64,000 nt of DNA from Streptomyces sp. NBC_01429 (GTDB taxonomy: Bacteria > Actinomycetota > Actinomycetes > Streptomycetales > Streptomycetaceae), in NCBI RefSeq assembly GCF_036231945.1, contig NZ_CP109599.1:1550001-1614000 (forward strand), given 5' to 3'. The notes below the pieces were generated by a model. It ran no database searches, was not told the DNA's origin, and saw only the letters and a list, made by a program, of their open reading frames with translations. The position numbers and the translations under genes were made by a program. This document shows, one piece after another, positions 57,833 to 64,000 of this stretch. Within the stretch, counting starts at the first letter, position 1; the number at the start of each line of letters is the position of its first letter.

Positions 57833-57964
57833 GCGAGCGCCGGAGCGGCGCCACCGCTTCGCCCGTTCGGCCGCGCGGCGATTGCCGAGGCGACTTCGGG
57901 CACCGACGATCGGATGGACGGGCGGCGGTGGCGACACACCGACGGCCCACCCCAGCAAGGCCCT

Positions 57965-57984
57965 TATCTCATCGATGAGATAAT
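57965..57984. promoter_or_regulatory. Operator copy 2 and -10 element of the HTH-MurA gene
   Basis: TTATCTCATCGATGAGATAA (57964-57983) is a perfect 20-bp palindrome containing TATCTC-N6-GAGATA. It overlaps a -10-like GATAAT (57979-57984) that ends 8 nt before the ATG, so a bound protein would block a leaderless transcript. Confidence 0.75.
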
Positions 57985-57992
57985 CTGACGCC

Positions 57993-59522
57993 ATGGAAGA
58001 CGACTACCTCGCACGCATCGGCAAGCTCATCCGCGACGCCCGTCAGCATCGGGGCTGGACGCAGAGTCAACTCGCCGAGGCGCTGGCCACCAGCCAGAGC
58101 GCCGTGAACCGTATCGAGCGCGGCAACCAGAACATCAGCCTTGAGATGATCGCGCGCATCGGTGAGGCGCTCGACAGTGAGATCGTGTCGCTCGGTTACG
58201 CCGGGCCCATGCATCTGCGGGTCGTCGGCGGACGCCGGCTCTCCGGGTCCATCGACGTCAAGACGAGCAAGAACGCCTGCGTGGCGCTGTTGTGCGGCTC
58301 GCTGCTCAACAAGGGCCGTACGGTACTGCGCCGGGTCGCGCGGATCGAGGAGGTCTTCCGGCTGCTGGAGGTGCTGGGCTCCATCGGCGTACGCACGCGC
58401 TGGATCAACGACGGCGTGGACCTGGAGATCGTGCCGCCCGCCGAGCTGGACATGGAGGCCATCGACGCGGAGGCGGCCCGCCGTACCCGCTCGATCATCA
58501 TGTTCCTCGGTCCGCTGCTGCACCGGATGGACACCTTCCGGCTGCCGTACGCGGGCGGTTGCGACCTCGGCACGCGCACCATCGAGCCGCACATGATCGC
58601 GCTGCGCCGCTTCGGTCTGGACATCGCGGCGACCGAGGGCCTCTACCACGCCCAGGTCGACCGCTCGATCTCGCCGGACCGCCCCATCGTGCTGACCGAG
58701 CGCGGCGACACCGTCACCGAGAACGCGCTGCTGGCCGCCGCCCGCCACGACGGCACGACCGTCATCCGCAACGCCTCGTCCAACTACATGGTGCAGGACC
58801 TGTGCTTCTTCCTCGAAGCGCTGGGGGTACGGGTCGACGGCATCGGCACGACCACCCTGACCGTGCACGGCGTGCCCTCCATCGATGTCGACGTCGACTA
58901 CTCCCCCTCCGAGGACCCGGTCGAGGCGATGAGCCTGATCGCCGCCGCCGTGGTGACCGAGTCCCAGCTGACCATCCGCCGCGTGCCGATCGAGTTCCTG
59001 GAGATCGAGCTGGCGGTCCTGGAGGAGATGGGGCTCGACCACGACCGTACGACCGAGTACTGCGCCGACAACGGCCGTACGCGGCTGGTCGATCTGACCG
59101 TACGGCCGTCCAAGCTGGAAGCGCCGATCGACAAGATCCACCCGATGCCGTTCCCCGGGCTGAACATCGACAACGTGCCGTTCTTCGCGGCGATCGCGGC
59201 GGTGGCGCAGGGGCAGACGCTGATCCACGACTGGGTCTACGACAACCGCGCCATCTACCTCACCGACCTCAACCGCCTCGGCGGCCGCCTCCAACTCCTC
59301 GACCCCCACCGCGTCCTGGTCGAGGGCCCCACCCGCTGGCGCGCGGCCGAAATGATGTGCCCGCCCGCGCTGCGGCCCGCCGTGGTCGTGCTGCTGGCGA
59401 TGATGGCGGCGGAGGGGACGTCCGTACTGCGGAACGTCTATGTCATCAACCGGGGGTACGAGGACCTGGCGGAGCGCCTGAACTCGGTGGGCGCGCAGAT
59501 CGAGATCTTCCGGGACATTTGA
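57993..59522 (+). CDS. murA: UDP-GlcNAc 1-carboxyvinyltransferase-like protein with N-terminal HTH
   Basis: A 509-residue fusion. Residues 5-66 are an XRE/Cro-type HTH (GWTQSQLAEALATSQSAVNRIERGNQNISLEM). Residues 72-509 are an EPSP-synthase/MurA fold. MurA catalytic residues appear kept: K93-N94 in KTSKNAC and the loop cysteine C190 in YAGGCDLGTR. MurA adds enolpyruvate to UDP-GlcNAc, the first committed peptidoglycan step. The HTH suggests the protein also binds DNA, probably the palindrome at its own start. ATG at 57993 has no ribosome site and appears leaderless. Streptomyces usually has a second, plain MurA, so this one may be regulatory or specialised. Confidence 0.9.
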   Translation: MEDDYLARIGKLIRDARQHRGWTQSQLAEALATSQSAVNRIERGNQNISLEMIARIGEALDSEIVSLGYAGPMHLRVVGGRRLSGSIDVKTSKNACVALLCGSLLNKGRTVLRRVARIEEVFRLLEVLGSIGVRTRWINDGVDLEIVPPAELDMEAIDAEAARRTRSIIMFLGPLLHRMDTFRLPYAGGCDLGTRTIEPHMIALRRFGLDIAATEGLYHAQVDRSISPDRPIVLTERGDTVTENALLAAARHDGTTVIRNASSNYMVQDLCFFLEALGVRVDGIGTTTLTVHGVPSIDVDVDYSPSEDPVEAMSLIAAAVVTESQLTIRRVPIEFLEIELAVLEEMGLDHDRTTEYCADNGRTRLVDLTVRPSKLEAPIDKIHPMPFPGLNIDNVPFFAAIAAVAQGQTLIHDWVYDNRAIYLTDLNRLGGRLQLLDPHRVLVEGPTRWRAAEMMCPPALRPAVVVLLAMMAAEGTSVLRNVYVINRGYEDLAERLNSVGAQIEIFRDI

Positions 59523-59529
59523 CACGAAG

Positions 59530-59588
59530 ATGCCGCCGCACCCCGTCTGACCTGCTATTTAGCGGGTCAGGGAGGGGTGCGGCGGCAT
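59530..59588. terminator. Compound hairpin after the HTH-MurA gene
   Basis: A 15-bp perfect outer stem (ATGCCGCCGCACCCC at 59530-59544 with 59574-59588) encloses an inner stem CTGACCTGCT-ATTT-AGCGGGTCAG. It ends the murA transcript and may also end the convergent integrase transcript. Confidence 0.8.
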
Positions 59589-59589
59589 G

Positions 59590-59610
59590 TCTGGGACTTC
59601 TCTGGGACTT
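59590..59610. repeat. Direct repeat at the element boundary
   Basis: TCTGGGACTT occurs at 59590-59599 and again at 59601-59610, between the murA terminator and the integrase stop. Short direct repeats here could be integrase arm sites or part of the attachment site. Confidence 0.45.
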
Positions 59611-59658
59611 TGGGCCTGCGCCGGGCTACGAGCCACGCTCCCAGCGGACCGGTCGCGG

Positions 59659-60906
59659 CTACGCGAAGATCGCGTCGATGGCGGCGCTACCTCGTGCGCC
59701 TGCGCGGGGCAGGAAGTGGGAGTACTTCCGCAGTGTGAACCCGGGGTCGGAGTGGCCCAGCCAGCGTGCCAGGGAGACGACCGATTCGCCGGCCTCCAAC
59801 TCCTCGGAGGCGAAGAAGTGGCGCAGGGCGTGGAAGCCGTGTTCCCGGGACGGCTCCCACACGCGAGCGCCGTCGGCGCTGCCCTCCTCCAGCGCGGCGA
59901 TCACACCGGCCGTGGCCAAAGCGGGCTTCCACACGTAGGAGTTGAAGTAGTTCCGGTTGATAGCCTTCCGCTCTCGTCCTGTCACCAGGAGGGTGTAGGT
60001 CCTCGGCCGTCGGTGCTTGGCCTCCAGCGGCGTCTTGGCCGGAGTCGGGTCGTCCCATGGCAGCGTGACCGGCACCGGCGCGAACTGCTCCATGTGCTGC
60101 CGGATGGTCCGGGCCACGCTGGCCGGCAGCGGCACGTCCCGGACCTTGCGGCCTTTCGGAAGCGCGAAGCACAGTTTCGCTCGCACCATCTTGATCTGCC
60201 GCCGGACGTGGACGACTTCCTTCTCGAAGTCGATATCGTCCGCGGAGAGACCGAGCGCTTCCCCCTGACGGAGCCCGAGACCTGCTCCGATCACGAGGAG
60301 TATCCGGTAGCGGTCCGGCAGGGCCGCCCGAACCGCCAGGACCCGTTCGGGCGGCCACGCCTCAACCCTGCCAGGGGCCGCGGGCGGAGGCCCGACCGTG
60401 CTGGACCGGCATGGGTTGCGTCCGAGGCGACGGTCCTCGACCGCGGCCTGAAGGACGCTGGAGAGCGTCGCCCAGACCAGTCGGATCGAGGTCGGACCGA
60501 GGTCCTTCTCCAGCCGCTTCTTCCAGTGCCGCAGGACTTCCGTGCCGATGGCGTTGAGCGGCTGAGCACCCAGGTGGGGAACTATGTGGCGGCGTACCCT
60601 CTGCTCGATCCGCTCGATCGTGGACGGATCACCGCTCTGGGTGGGCCACCAGTGGGTCGCGATGTAGTCCTTGAGGGAGATGGCCCCGTCGCGGGGATCG
60701 ACGAACTCGCCTCGGCGTGCATCGGTCTGGGCCTGGGCGAGCCAGGTCTTGGCGTCCTGGAGGGCGTCGAAGGAACGGTCCTTGACGCCGGGGATGCCCT
60801 TGACCCGGTAGCGGGTGCACTTGCCGTACATGGCGGTGCGGTCGCGTTTGCCGGTTCTCGGGTTCGGGCGCTTCTTCAGCCATCGGTCTTCTATGTAGCC
60901 GGCCAG
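59659..60906 (-). CDS. Tyrosine-type site-specific integrase
   Basis: A 415-residue tyrosine recombinase of the actinobacterial phage/ICE type. An N-terminal AP2-like arm-binding region precedes the SAM-like core-binding domain (TIERIEQRVRRHIVPHLG) and the catalytic domain. The catalytic Arg is in GLGLRQGEALGL, the H-x-x-R box in HGFHALRHFF, the second His in WLGHSDPGFT, and the nucleophile Tyr in LRKYSHF. All are intact. The likely start is CTG at 60906: AAAGGAG lies 6 nt upstream, the product then begins (M)AGYIEDRWLKKRPNP as in relatives, and no ATG, GTG or TTG exists before the next upstream stop. ATG at 60831 is the fallback. Confidence 0.92.
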   Translation of the reverse strand: MAGYIEDRWLKKRPNPRTGKRDRTAMYGKCTRYRVKGIPGVKDRSFDALQDAKTWLAQAQTDARRGEFVDPRDGAISLKDYIATHWWPTQSGDPSTIERIEQRVRRHIVPHLGAQPLNAIGTEVLRHWKKRLEKDLGPTSIRLVWATLSSVLQAAVEDRRLGRNPCRSSTVGPPPAAPGRVEAWPPERVLAVRAALPDRYRILLVIGAGLGLRQGEALGLSADDIDFEKEVVHVRRQIKMVRAKLCFALPKGRKVRDVPLPASVARTIRQHMEQFAPVPVTLPWDDPTPAKTPLEAKHRRPRTYTLLVTGRERKAINRNYFNSYVWKPALATAGVIAALEEGSADGARVWEPSREHGFHALRHFFASEELEAGESVVSLARWLGHSDPGFTLRKYSHFLPRAGARGSAAIDAIFA

Positions 60907-60962
60907 GTGGAACTCCTTTGTGATGAGGGTGACGGCGGCGTTCTACGGCGCAGGAAGCCGTG

Positions 60963-61265
60963 TCAGGCGGTGGTAAAGCGGGCGGAACGCCCCTGCGGCC
61001 GGACGCTGAGCGGGTTGAGGGCGGGATTGGAGCGGGAGTCGGCCTGCTCCTGTTCGCGGACCCAGGCGTCGAGGGCTTCCACTCGGTACATGACACGACC
61101 GCGGGGGCCCATGCGGAAGCTCGGCGGTCCCTGACGGCGGTGGCGCCAGACGTAGAGGGTGTGGGGTGAGAGGCCGAGGTAATCGGCGGCGTCCTTCACG
61201 GTCAGGAACGCCGCGCGTACCGCCGTGGAGGAAGCAGTGGGGGCAGGCAAGGGTCGTGCAGGCAT
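60963..61265 (-). CDS. Excisionase-like HTH protein
   Basis: A 100-residue protein with a MerR/excisionase-type winged helix. FLTVKDAADYLGLSPHTLYVWRHRRQGPPSFRMGPRGRVMYRVEALDAWV (about residues 20-69) is given here by its key parts: DAADYLGLS, LYVWRHRRQG and RVEALDAWV. Such Xis proteins bend DNA and direct excision by the adjacent integrase. ATG at 61265 is used; an in-frame ATG at 61319 is possible. The gene lies 56 bp upstream of the integrase in the same direction, the usual xis-int order. Confidence 0.85.
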   Translation of the reverse strand: MPARPLPAPTASSTAVRAAFLTVKDAADYLGLSPHTLYVWRHRRQGPPSFRMGPRGRVMYRVEALDAWVREQEQADSRSNPALNPLSVRPQGRSARFTTA

Positions 61266-61388
61266 CTGGAGGTTCTCTGTGAGGGACGGGAGAGGCGAAC
61301 CTGGCTGGGCGGAAACCATTGGTCCGCCCAGCCGTTGCCTGTCGTGAGGCAGGCACGAATCGCGGACAAGCCGCGACCCGGTGTGCCG

Positions 61389-62087
61389 CTACGGACGCCG
61401 TGCGGTCGAAGTCGACTGGCTCAGCTCAGGAAGGGCCAAGGCGGCTTCGAGTCGATTCCAAGGGATTTCATCCCGGGTCGGCTTGCGAAGGCAGTTCGCG
61501 AAGCGTTCGGCGAGGCGAGGAGCGCTCATTCCGGCGCATTCGGCCACCGCAAGGATGTGGCCCGCAGTCTGGTCGCCGTTCCTCAGCCACGCCGCGATGC
61601 GCGCGTCACGGAGAGCCGAGACATGCCTACCGAGCGGCGAGTGCAGTTCATGTGCTTGCAGGGCTGCTGCTCGCGCCTGCTGCCAAACCTTTCGGTAGAC
61701 CTGGGCGGTCAGCGGTCGTCCGTTGTCGAGGAGAAATATCGCGTCATCGGGGCCGAGATCGCGCCGGGTGGTCTCCGCCTGCATGATCGCCGCCAACTCG
61801 CGGCAGACGGGAACACGCCGTATGGCGCCGGCGCTGTCCGAATCCTCCTCGCGGCGCTCTTGTGCCTGAGGGTGGACCACGAGCCAACCGGTGCCATCGT
61901 CCGCGAGTTCCACGTCTCGCACGCGCAGCACCCGGGCCTCCTCCGGACGCAGAGCGGCGAGAGCGATGGAAGCCAGGAAGGCTCGCAAGGCGAGGCCGTT
62001 CTGCAAATCTTCGCTGGCCCGGTCCAGGATCGCGAAGCACTGCCGATCGGACAGATAAGACGTTTGTTCATTGACGACTGCGGTCAT
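61389..62087 (-). CDS. Degenerate tyrosine-recombinase-like protein
   Basis: A 232-residue protein aligned to the catalytic domain of tyrosine recombinases. Box I Arg is kept (R47 in AALRPEEARVL) and R160 in SALRDARIAAWL. The following His is D161, the GH/W position is M187 (ECAGMSAP), and the nucleophile Tyr is F196 (ERFANCL). It should therefore bind DNA but not cut it. AAGGAG precedes the ATG, which overlaps the upstream gene's TGA (ATGA). It may be an accessory or regulatory factor of the element, or a decaying paralogue. Confidence 0.75.
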   Translation of the reverse strand: MTAVVNEQTSYLSDRQCFAILDRASEDLQNGLALRAFLASIALAALRPEEARVLRVRDVELADDGTGWLVVHPQAQERREEDSDSAGAIRRVPVCRELAAIMQAETTRRDLGPDDAIFLLDNGRPLTAQVYRKVWQQARAAALQAHELHSPLGRHVSALRDARIAAWLRNGDQTAGHILAVAECAGMSAPRLAERFANCLRKPTRDEIPWNRLEAALALPELSQSTSTARRP

Positions 62088-62344
62088 GGCAGAACTCCTT
62101 GAGGGTGAGGCTTGGATAGACACGGCAGTCCGGCCATCCCAGGCGAATCGCACGGCGACCGAACACCATCAATACTCCGAAGAATCGCCGGTTTGGGTAA
62201 CCGGCGATCCCGTGCTACCTTGCGCCGCTCTCGCACACTCTTCCGCAGCTGATCTAGGTTCGCTTGCTTCAGCGCACGATTCCAGTCTTTGCCCGGGCCA
62301 ATGTGTCTGCCATCGGCGAACCACCATGCTGGCGCCGGAATCAC
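62084..62344 (-). CDS. Small hypothetical protein coupled to the recombinase-like gene
   Basis: An 86-residue ORF from GTG 62344. The N-terminal half has helix-forming sequence (WWFADGRHIGPGKDWNRALK, then QANLDQLRKSVRERRK). Its TGA overlaps the ATG of the next gene (ATGA), and that gene's AAGGAG lies inside this ORF, which argues that both are translated. The C-terminal half is less protein-like. I do not recognise the family. Confidence 0.5.
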   Translation of the reverse strand: MIPAPAWWFADGRHIGPGKDWNRALKQANLDQLRKSVRERRKVARDRRLPKPAILRSIDGVRSPCDSPGMAGLPCLSKPHPQGVLP

Positions 62345-62499
62345 AAAGGTCAGCCTGTCGAATAGTCAGCCCTGAACGAGTGGAAGCACCGGAACAGAGC
62401 AGGTGTCTTCTAAGCACCTGGCCTATTCTGCGAAGCTCTACTCGGCGTCTGAGCGCCAATACGCTCCTGTCGCAGTACATCTCCGCGTACCTGCGTGCC

Positions 62500-62700
62500 A
62501 TGTCGGTACCGCCTCGCAGACCGGATCACCCCCGCGTCGGCAGGGAGAACGCAGACGGCATTGCCCGCAGCATCATCCGCTTCGTCGAGAACGTCATCCC
62601 CGGCCACCACGGAGACACCCACGCCACCCTGAAGGCCATGCACAACAAGCACCTGGTGCTCACGCACGCGACGCACTCCGCACCCGGTGGTCACCACTGA
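62500..62700 (+). CDS. Small hypothetical ORF before a long inverted repeat
   Basis: A 66-residue ORF. Residues 19-50 look protein-like (ADGIARSIIRFVENVIPGHH, then GDTHATLKAMHNKHL) with many His. The frame is open further upstream but without clear start or family. The long inverted repeat 40 bp downstream could be its terminator. The rest of 62345-62946 shows no other gene. Confidence 0.3.
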   Translation: MSVPPRRPDHPRVGRENADGIARSIIRFVENVIPGHHGDTHATLKAMHNKHLVLTHATHSAPGGHH

Positions 62701-62739
62701 CCGCACCACTCGGTGATGCGGTCAATGGAGGCTATGAGG

Positions 62740-62794
62740 CGGTGCGTTTCTCCTTGACCTGAGCCCTGAGCCGAGGTCAAGGAGAAACGCACCG
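62740..62794. terminator. 21-bp perfect inverted repeat
   Basis: Twenty-one bases at 62740-62760 (including GTTTCTCCTTGACCT) are repeated inverted at 62774-62794, with a 13-nt loop. Placed between facing genes, it fits a bidirectional terminator. Confidence 0.7.
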
Positions 62795-62822
62795 GGTGGA
62801 GGCGCGACCCCGCGCCCCTCGA

Positions 62823-62860
62823 TGGAGTCCGCTCCCGGCCGGTGGACTCCACTCAGTGGA
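62823..62860. repeat. Overlapping alternative hairpins
   Basis: TGGAGTCC (62823-62830) can pair with GGACTCCA (62844-62851), while TCCACT (62848-62853) can pair instead with AGTGGA (62855-62860). The two structures exclude each other, as in an attenuator, but no leader peptide is seen. Confidence 0.4.
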
Positions 62861-62946
62861 GCGGCCACCCGACATCGACGGTGCGCACCACCACACCGTC
62901 CATGCTGAAGCGGGAACGGCTAGGTGGGTCTTCACGCTGCTGCAGG

Positions 62947-64000
62947 TCAGGTCAAATGGGTCTCAATTCCGAACTGGTTGATAAGACCTGACGCAAGGGA
63001 TTGCGCAGCAGCTTGTAGATCCACAATGCCGGCGAGGGGGGCCAGCTCGTACGGGACCTGTCGGATTGTGACGGGGCATCGGCAGTCCTTAGGGACGTCG
63101 AGGAATCCTCGATGCTGCTCTAGGACCGCAACGAATCCGGGGAATCTGCCAGCGGTCCCCACTTTGTGCAGGTCGTTGTCACAGACGATGGTGCTTAGGA
63201 GATCGGACGATGAGCTCAGATGTTGAGCACGCGCCACTTCGTGGATCAGGGCGATGGCGTCACAAACTCCGTTCTGTACGACCTGCACCTCGACGGGGAC
63301 CTTCGGGCCGACATCCACCTTCTGCCTATGTACGAGGCGTGAGACGTCTACGGCGTATACGACGGTGCCGTCGTGGTGGAGTTCCACCATGGCGAGGCGC
63401 CCCCGGTGTGGTCCTCCTGCGGGGGTAAGGAAGTTCCCGTCGACCCAACGCCGCAGACCGACTCGCGGACCGCCGGTCAACGCATCGCGCATGGGGCTGG
63501 GTCCTGCGAAGTCACCCCGGATCTTGGCCGCCGTGGACAGCGCTGCGCTCATGGCTGCGGATGCTTCGTGGCGCTGTGGGTCGGGTACCAGGAGCGGAAG
63601 TGGGCGGGAGGGGCGGGACACCACGATCAGCCATGCTGCGGTGTGGTCTCCTTCGCCGAGAACTGCCGCGCTCGTTTCAGTCACGTGCCGCTCCAGCGCC
63701 TTGCCAGCGTCTTCCTGGCGTGCGAAGCGGTCTCGGTAGGCGCGTTCTACCTCGTGTTCCGAGAGCCAGGTGGTGTGATCGGTGAAGCGGGCAGGCACGG
63801 CGAACGCCTGCTGTTCCTTGTCGCGGGACGAGGTTCCCAACACGAAGTGCGGGGCCATTGTGCTGGCCGGGACATCGACGACAAGGACTGTTTTTGTTGT
63901 GTCTGGGCACTGCAGGGGGAATATGTCGACCCCGCCGACGAAGGGCTGGGTGTGGGCACGTAGCCACTTGTACAGGTGCTCTGTAGGTGCATCCTGGGGA
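62947..64000 (-). CDS. AlbA_2/Schlafen-like protein, N-terminus beyond window
   Basis: The frame is open from 62947 to the window edge, giving 351 codons with no start in view that is clearly real; an internal ATG at 63858 would cut a conserved segment. The stretch before that ATG (GGVDIFPLQ, then TKTVLVVDVPAS) followed by MAPHFVLG, FAVPARFTDHTTWLSEHEVERAYRDRF is typical of the end of AlbA_2 (divergent AAA-4/Schlafen) domains. The remaining ~230 residues are a mixed alpha/beta region I do not recognise. Such proteins occur in mobile elements, some in defence or regulation. Confidence 0.7.
   Translation of the reverse strand, partial: PQDAPTEHLYKWLRAHTQPFVGGVDIFPLQCPDTTKTVLVVDVPASTMAPHFVLGTSSRDKEQQAFAVPARFTDHTTWLSEHEVERAYRDRFARQEDAGKALERHVTETSAAVLGEGDHTAAWLIVVSRPSRPLPLLVPDPQRHEASAAMSAALSTAAKIRGDFAGPSPMRDALTGGPRVGLRRWVDGNFLTPAGGPHRGRLAMVELHHDGTVVYAVDVSRLVHRQKVDVGPKVPVEVQVVQNGVCDAIALIHEVARAQHLSSSSDLLSTIVCDNDLHKVGTAGRFPGFVAVLEQHRGFLDVPKDCRCPVTIRQVPYELAPLAGIVDLQAAAQSLASGLINQFGIETHLT

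Larger units (their letters stand above)
59590..64000. mobile_element. One end of an integrated genetic element
   Basis: Core-genome synteny stops at the murA terminator. The rest of the window holds an integrase, an excisionase-like HTH protein, a degenerate recombinase, small ORFs and an AlbA_2-type protein. Gene spacing is looser and GC somewhat lower past 62 kb. The far end lies outside the window. No tRNA is present at the boundary, so the attachment site cannot be named. Confidence 0.7.

Noticed and set aside
59523-59658. tRNA gene as integration target
   Set aside because: No cloverleaf, anticodon arm or TTC-type T-arm could be found; the folded region is a simple compound hairpin.

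Overview
This is a chromosomal segment of a Streptomyces or very close relative. The support is uniformly very high GC, GTG/TTG/CTG starts, many leaderless promoters, and marker genes in an order I recall from the S. coelicolor core chromosome: msrB-murC, hemY-hemQ, hemE, whiI, rnd, fadAB, dxs, xylFGH-rok7B7, ngcEFG, acnA and an HTH-fused murA. The gene names are from memory of these families; no database was consulted.

Layout. 1-5.1 kb: a partial membrane protein, msrB, murC, a stress-protein-like ORF, then a RibD-C reductase divergent from zapE. 5.2-11.0 kb: OsmC, a Tat-exported PhoX-type phosphatase behind a candidate PHO box, a PPK2 polyphosphate kinase, a lipoprotein polysaccharide deacetylase, a zinc-ribbon protein, an AIM24 protein and a PTH2-type hydrolase. 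11.0-15.9 kb: a compact two-gene biosynthetic locus, a one-module NRPS (C-A-T-TE) followed by a TauD-type dioxygenase. 16.2-22.0 kb: a DUF4142 protein, a DUF692/MNIO enzyme with an appended partner-like domain, a secreted tripeptidyl-aminopeptidase-like hydrolase and a multi-span glycosyltransferase. 22.4-28.3 kb: heme genes (hemQ, hemY, hemE) of the coproporphyrin-dependent route, interleaved with a DUF4349 lipoprotein and a CoA-disulfide-reductase-like flavoprotein. 28.4-34.9 kb: DUF3000, the sporulation regulator whiI, ribonuclease D and the beta-oxidation pair fadAB. 34.9-40.1 kb: a beta-propeller-like protein, a NYN nuclease-like protein, an amino-acid permease and dxs. 40.3-48.9 kb: two sugar ABC systems (xylFGH with the ROK regulator rok7B7, and ngcEFG for chitin-derived sugars), next to a large secreted GH92 mannosidase (49.4-53.2 kb). 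53.3-54.6 kb: small accessory genes including a DUF6879 gene broken by one frameshift. 54.8-59.5 kb: acnA divergent from the HTH-MurA gene. From about 59.6 kb to the window end: one end of an integrated mobile element (integrase, Xis-like protein, catalytically degenerate recombinase, small ORFs, AlbA_2/Schlafen-like protein).

How it works together. Much of the segment is core metabolism and development: sugar uptake under ROK control, central carbon (acnA), isoprenoids (dxs), heme, beta-oxidation and the sporulation regulator whiI. The most unusual signal is in the 476-bp acnA/murA intergenic region. Two copies of one operator, TATCTC-N6-GAGATA, flank a 92-bp array of seven 13-bp repeats, and a DtxR-type iron box lies on the acnA side. 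The adjacent MurA-like enzyme carries its own HTH domain and may therefore be the regulator that binds there. Other points of interest are the NRPS-TauD pair, the MNIO fusion without a visible precursor, the PHO-box phosphate pair, and the mobile element, whose integrase appears to start at CTG. No CRISPR array, rRNA or tRNA was seen.
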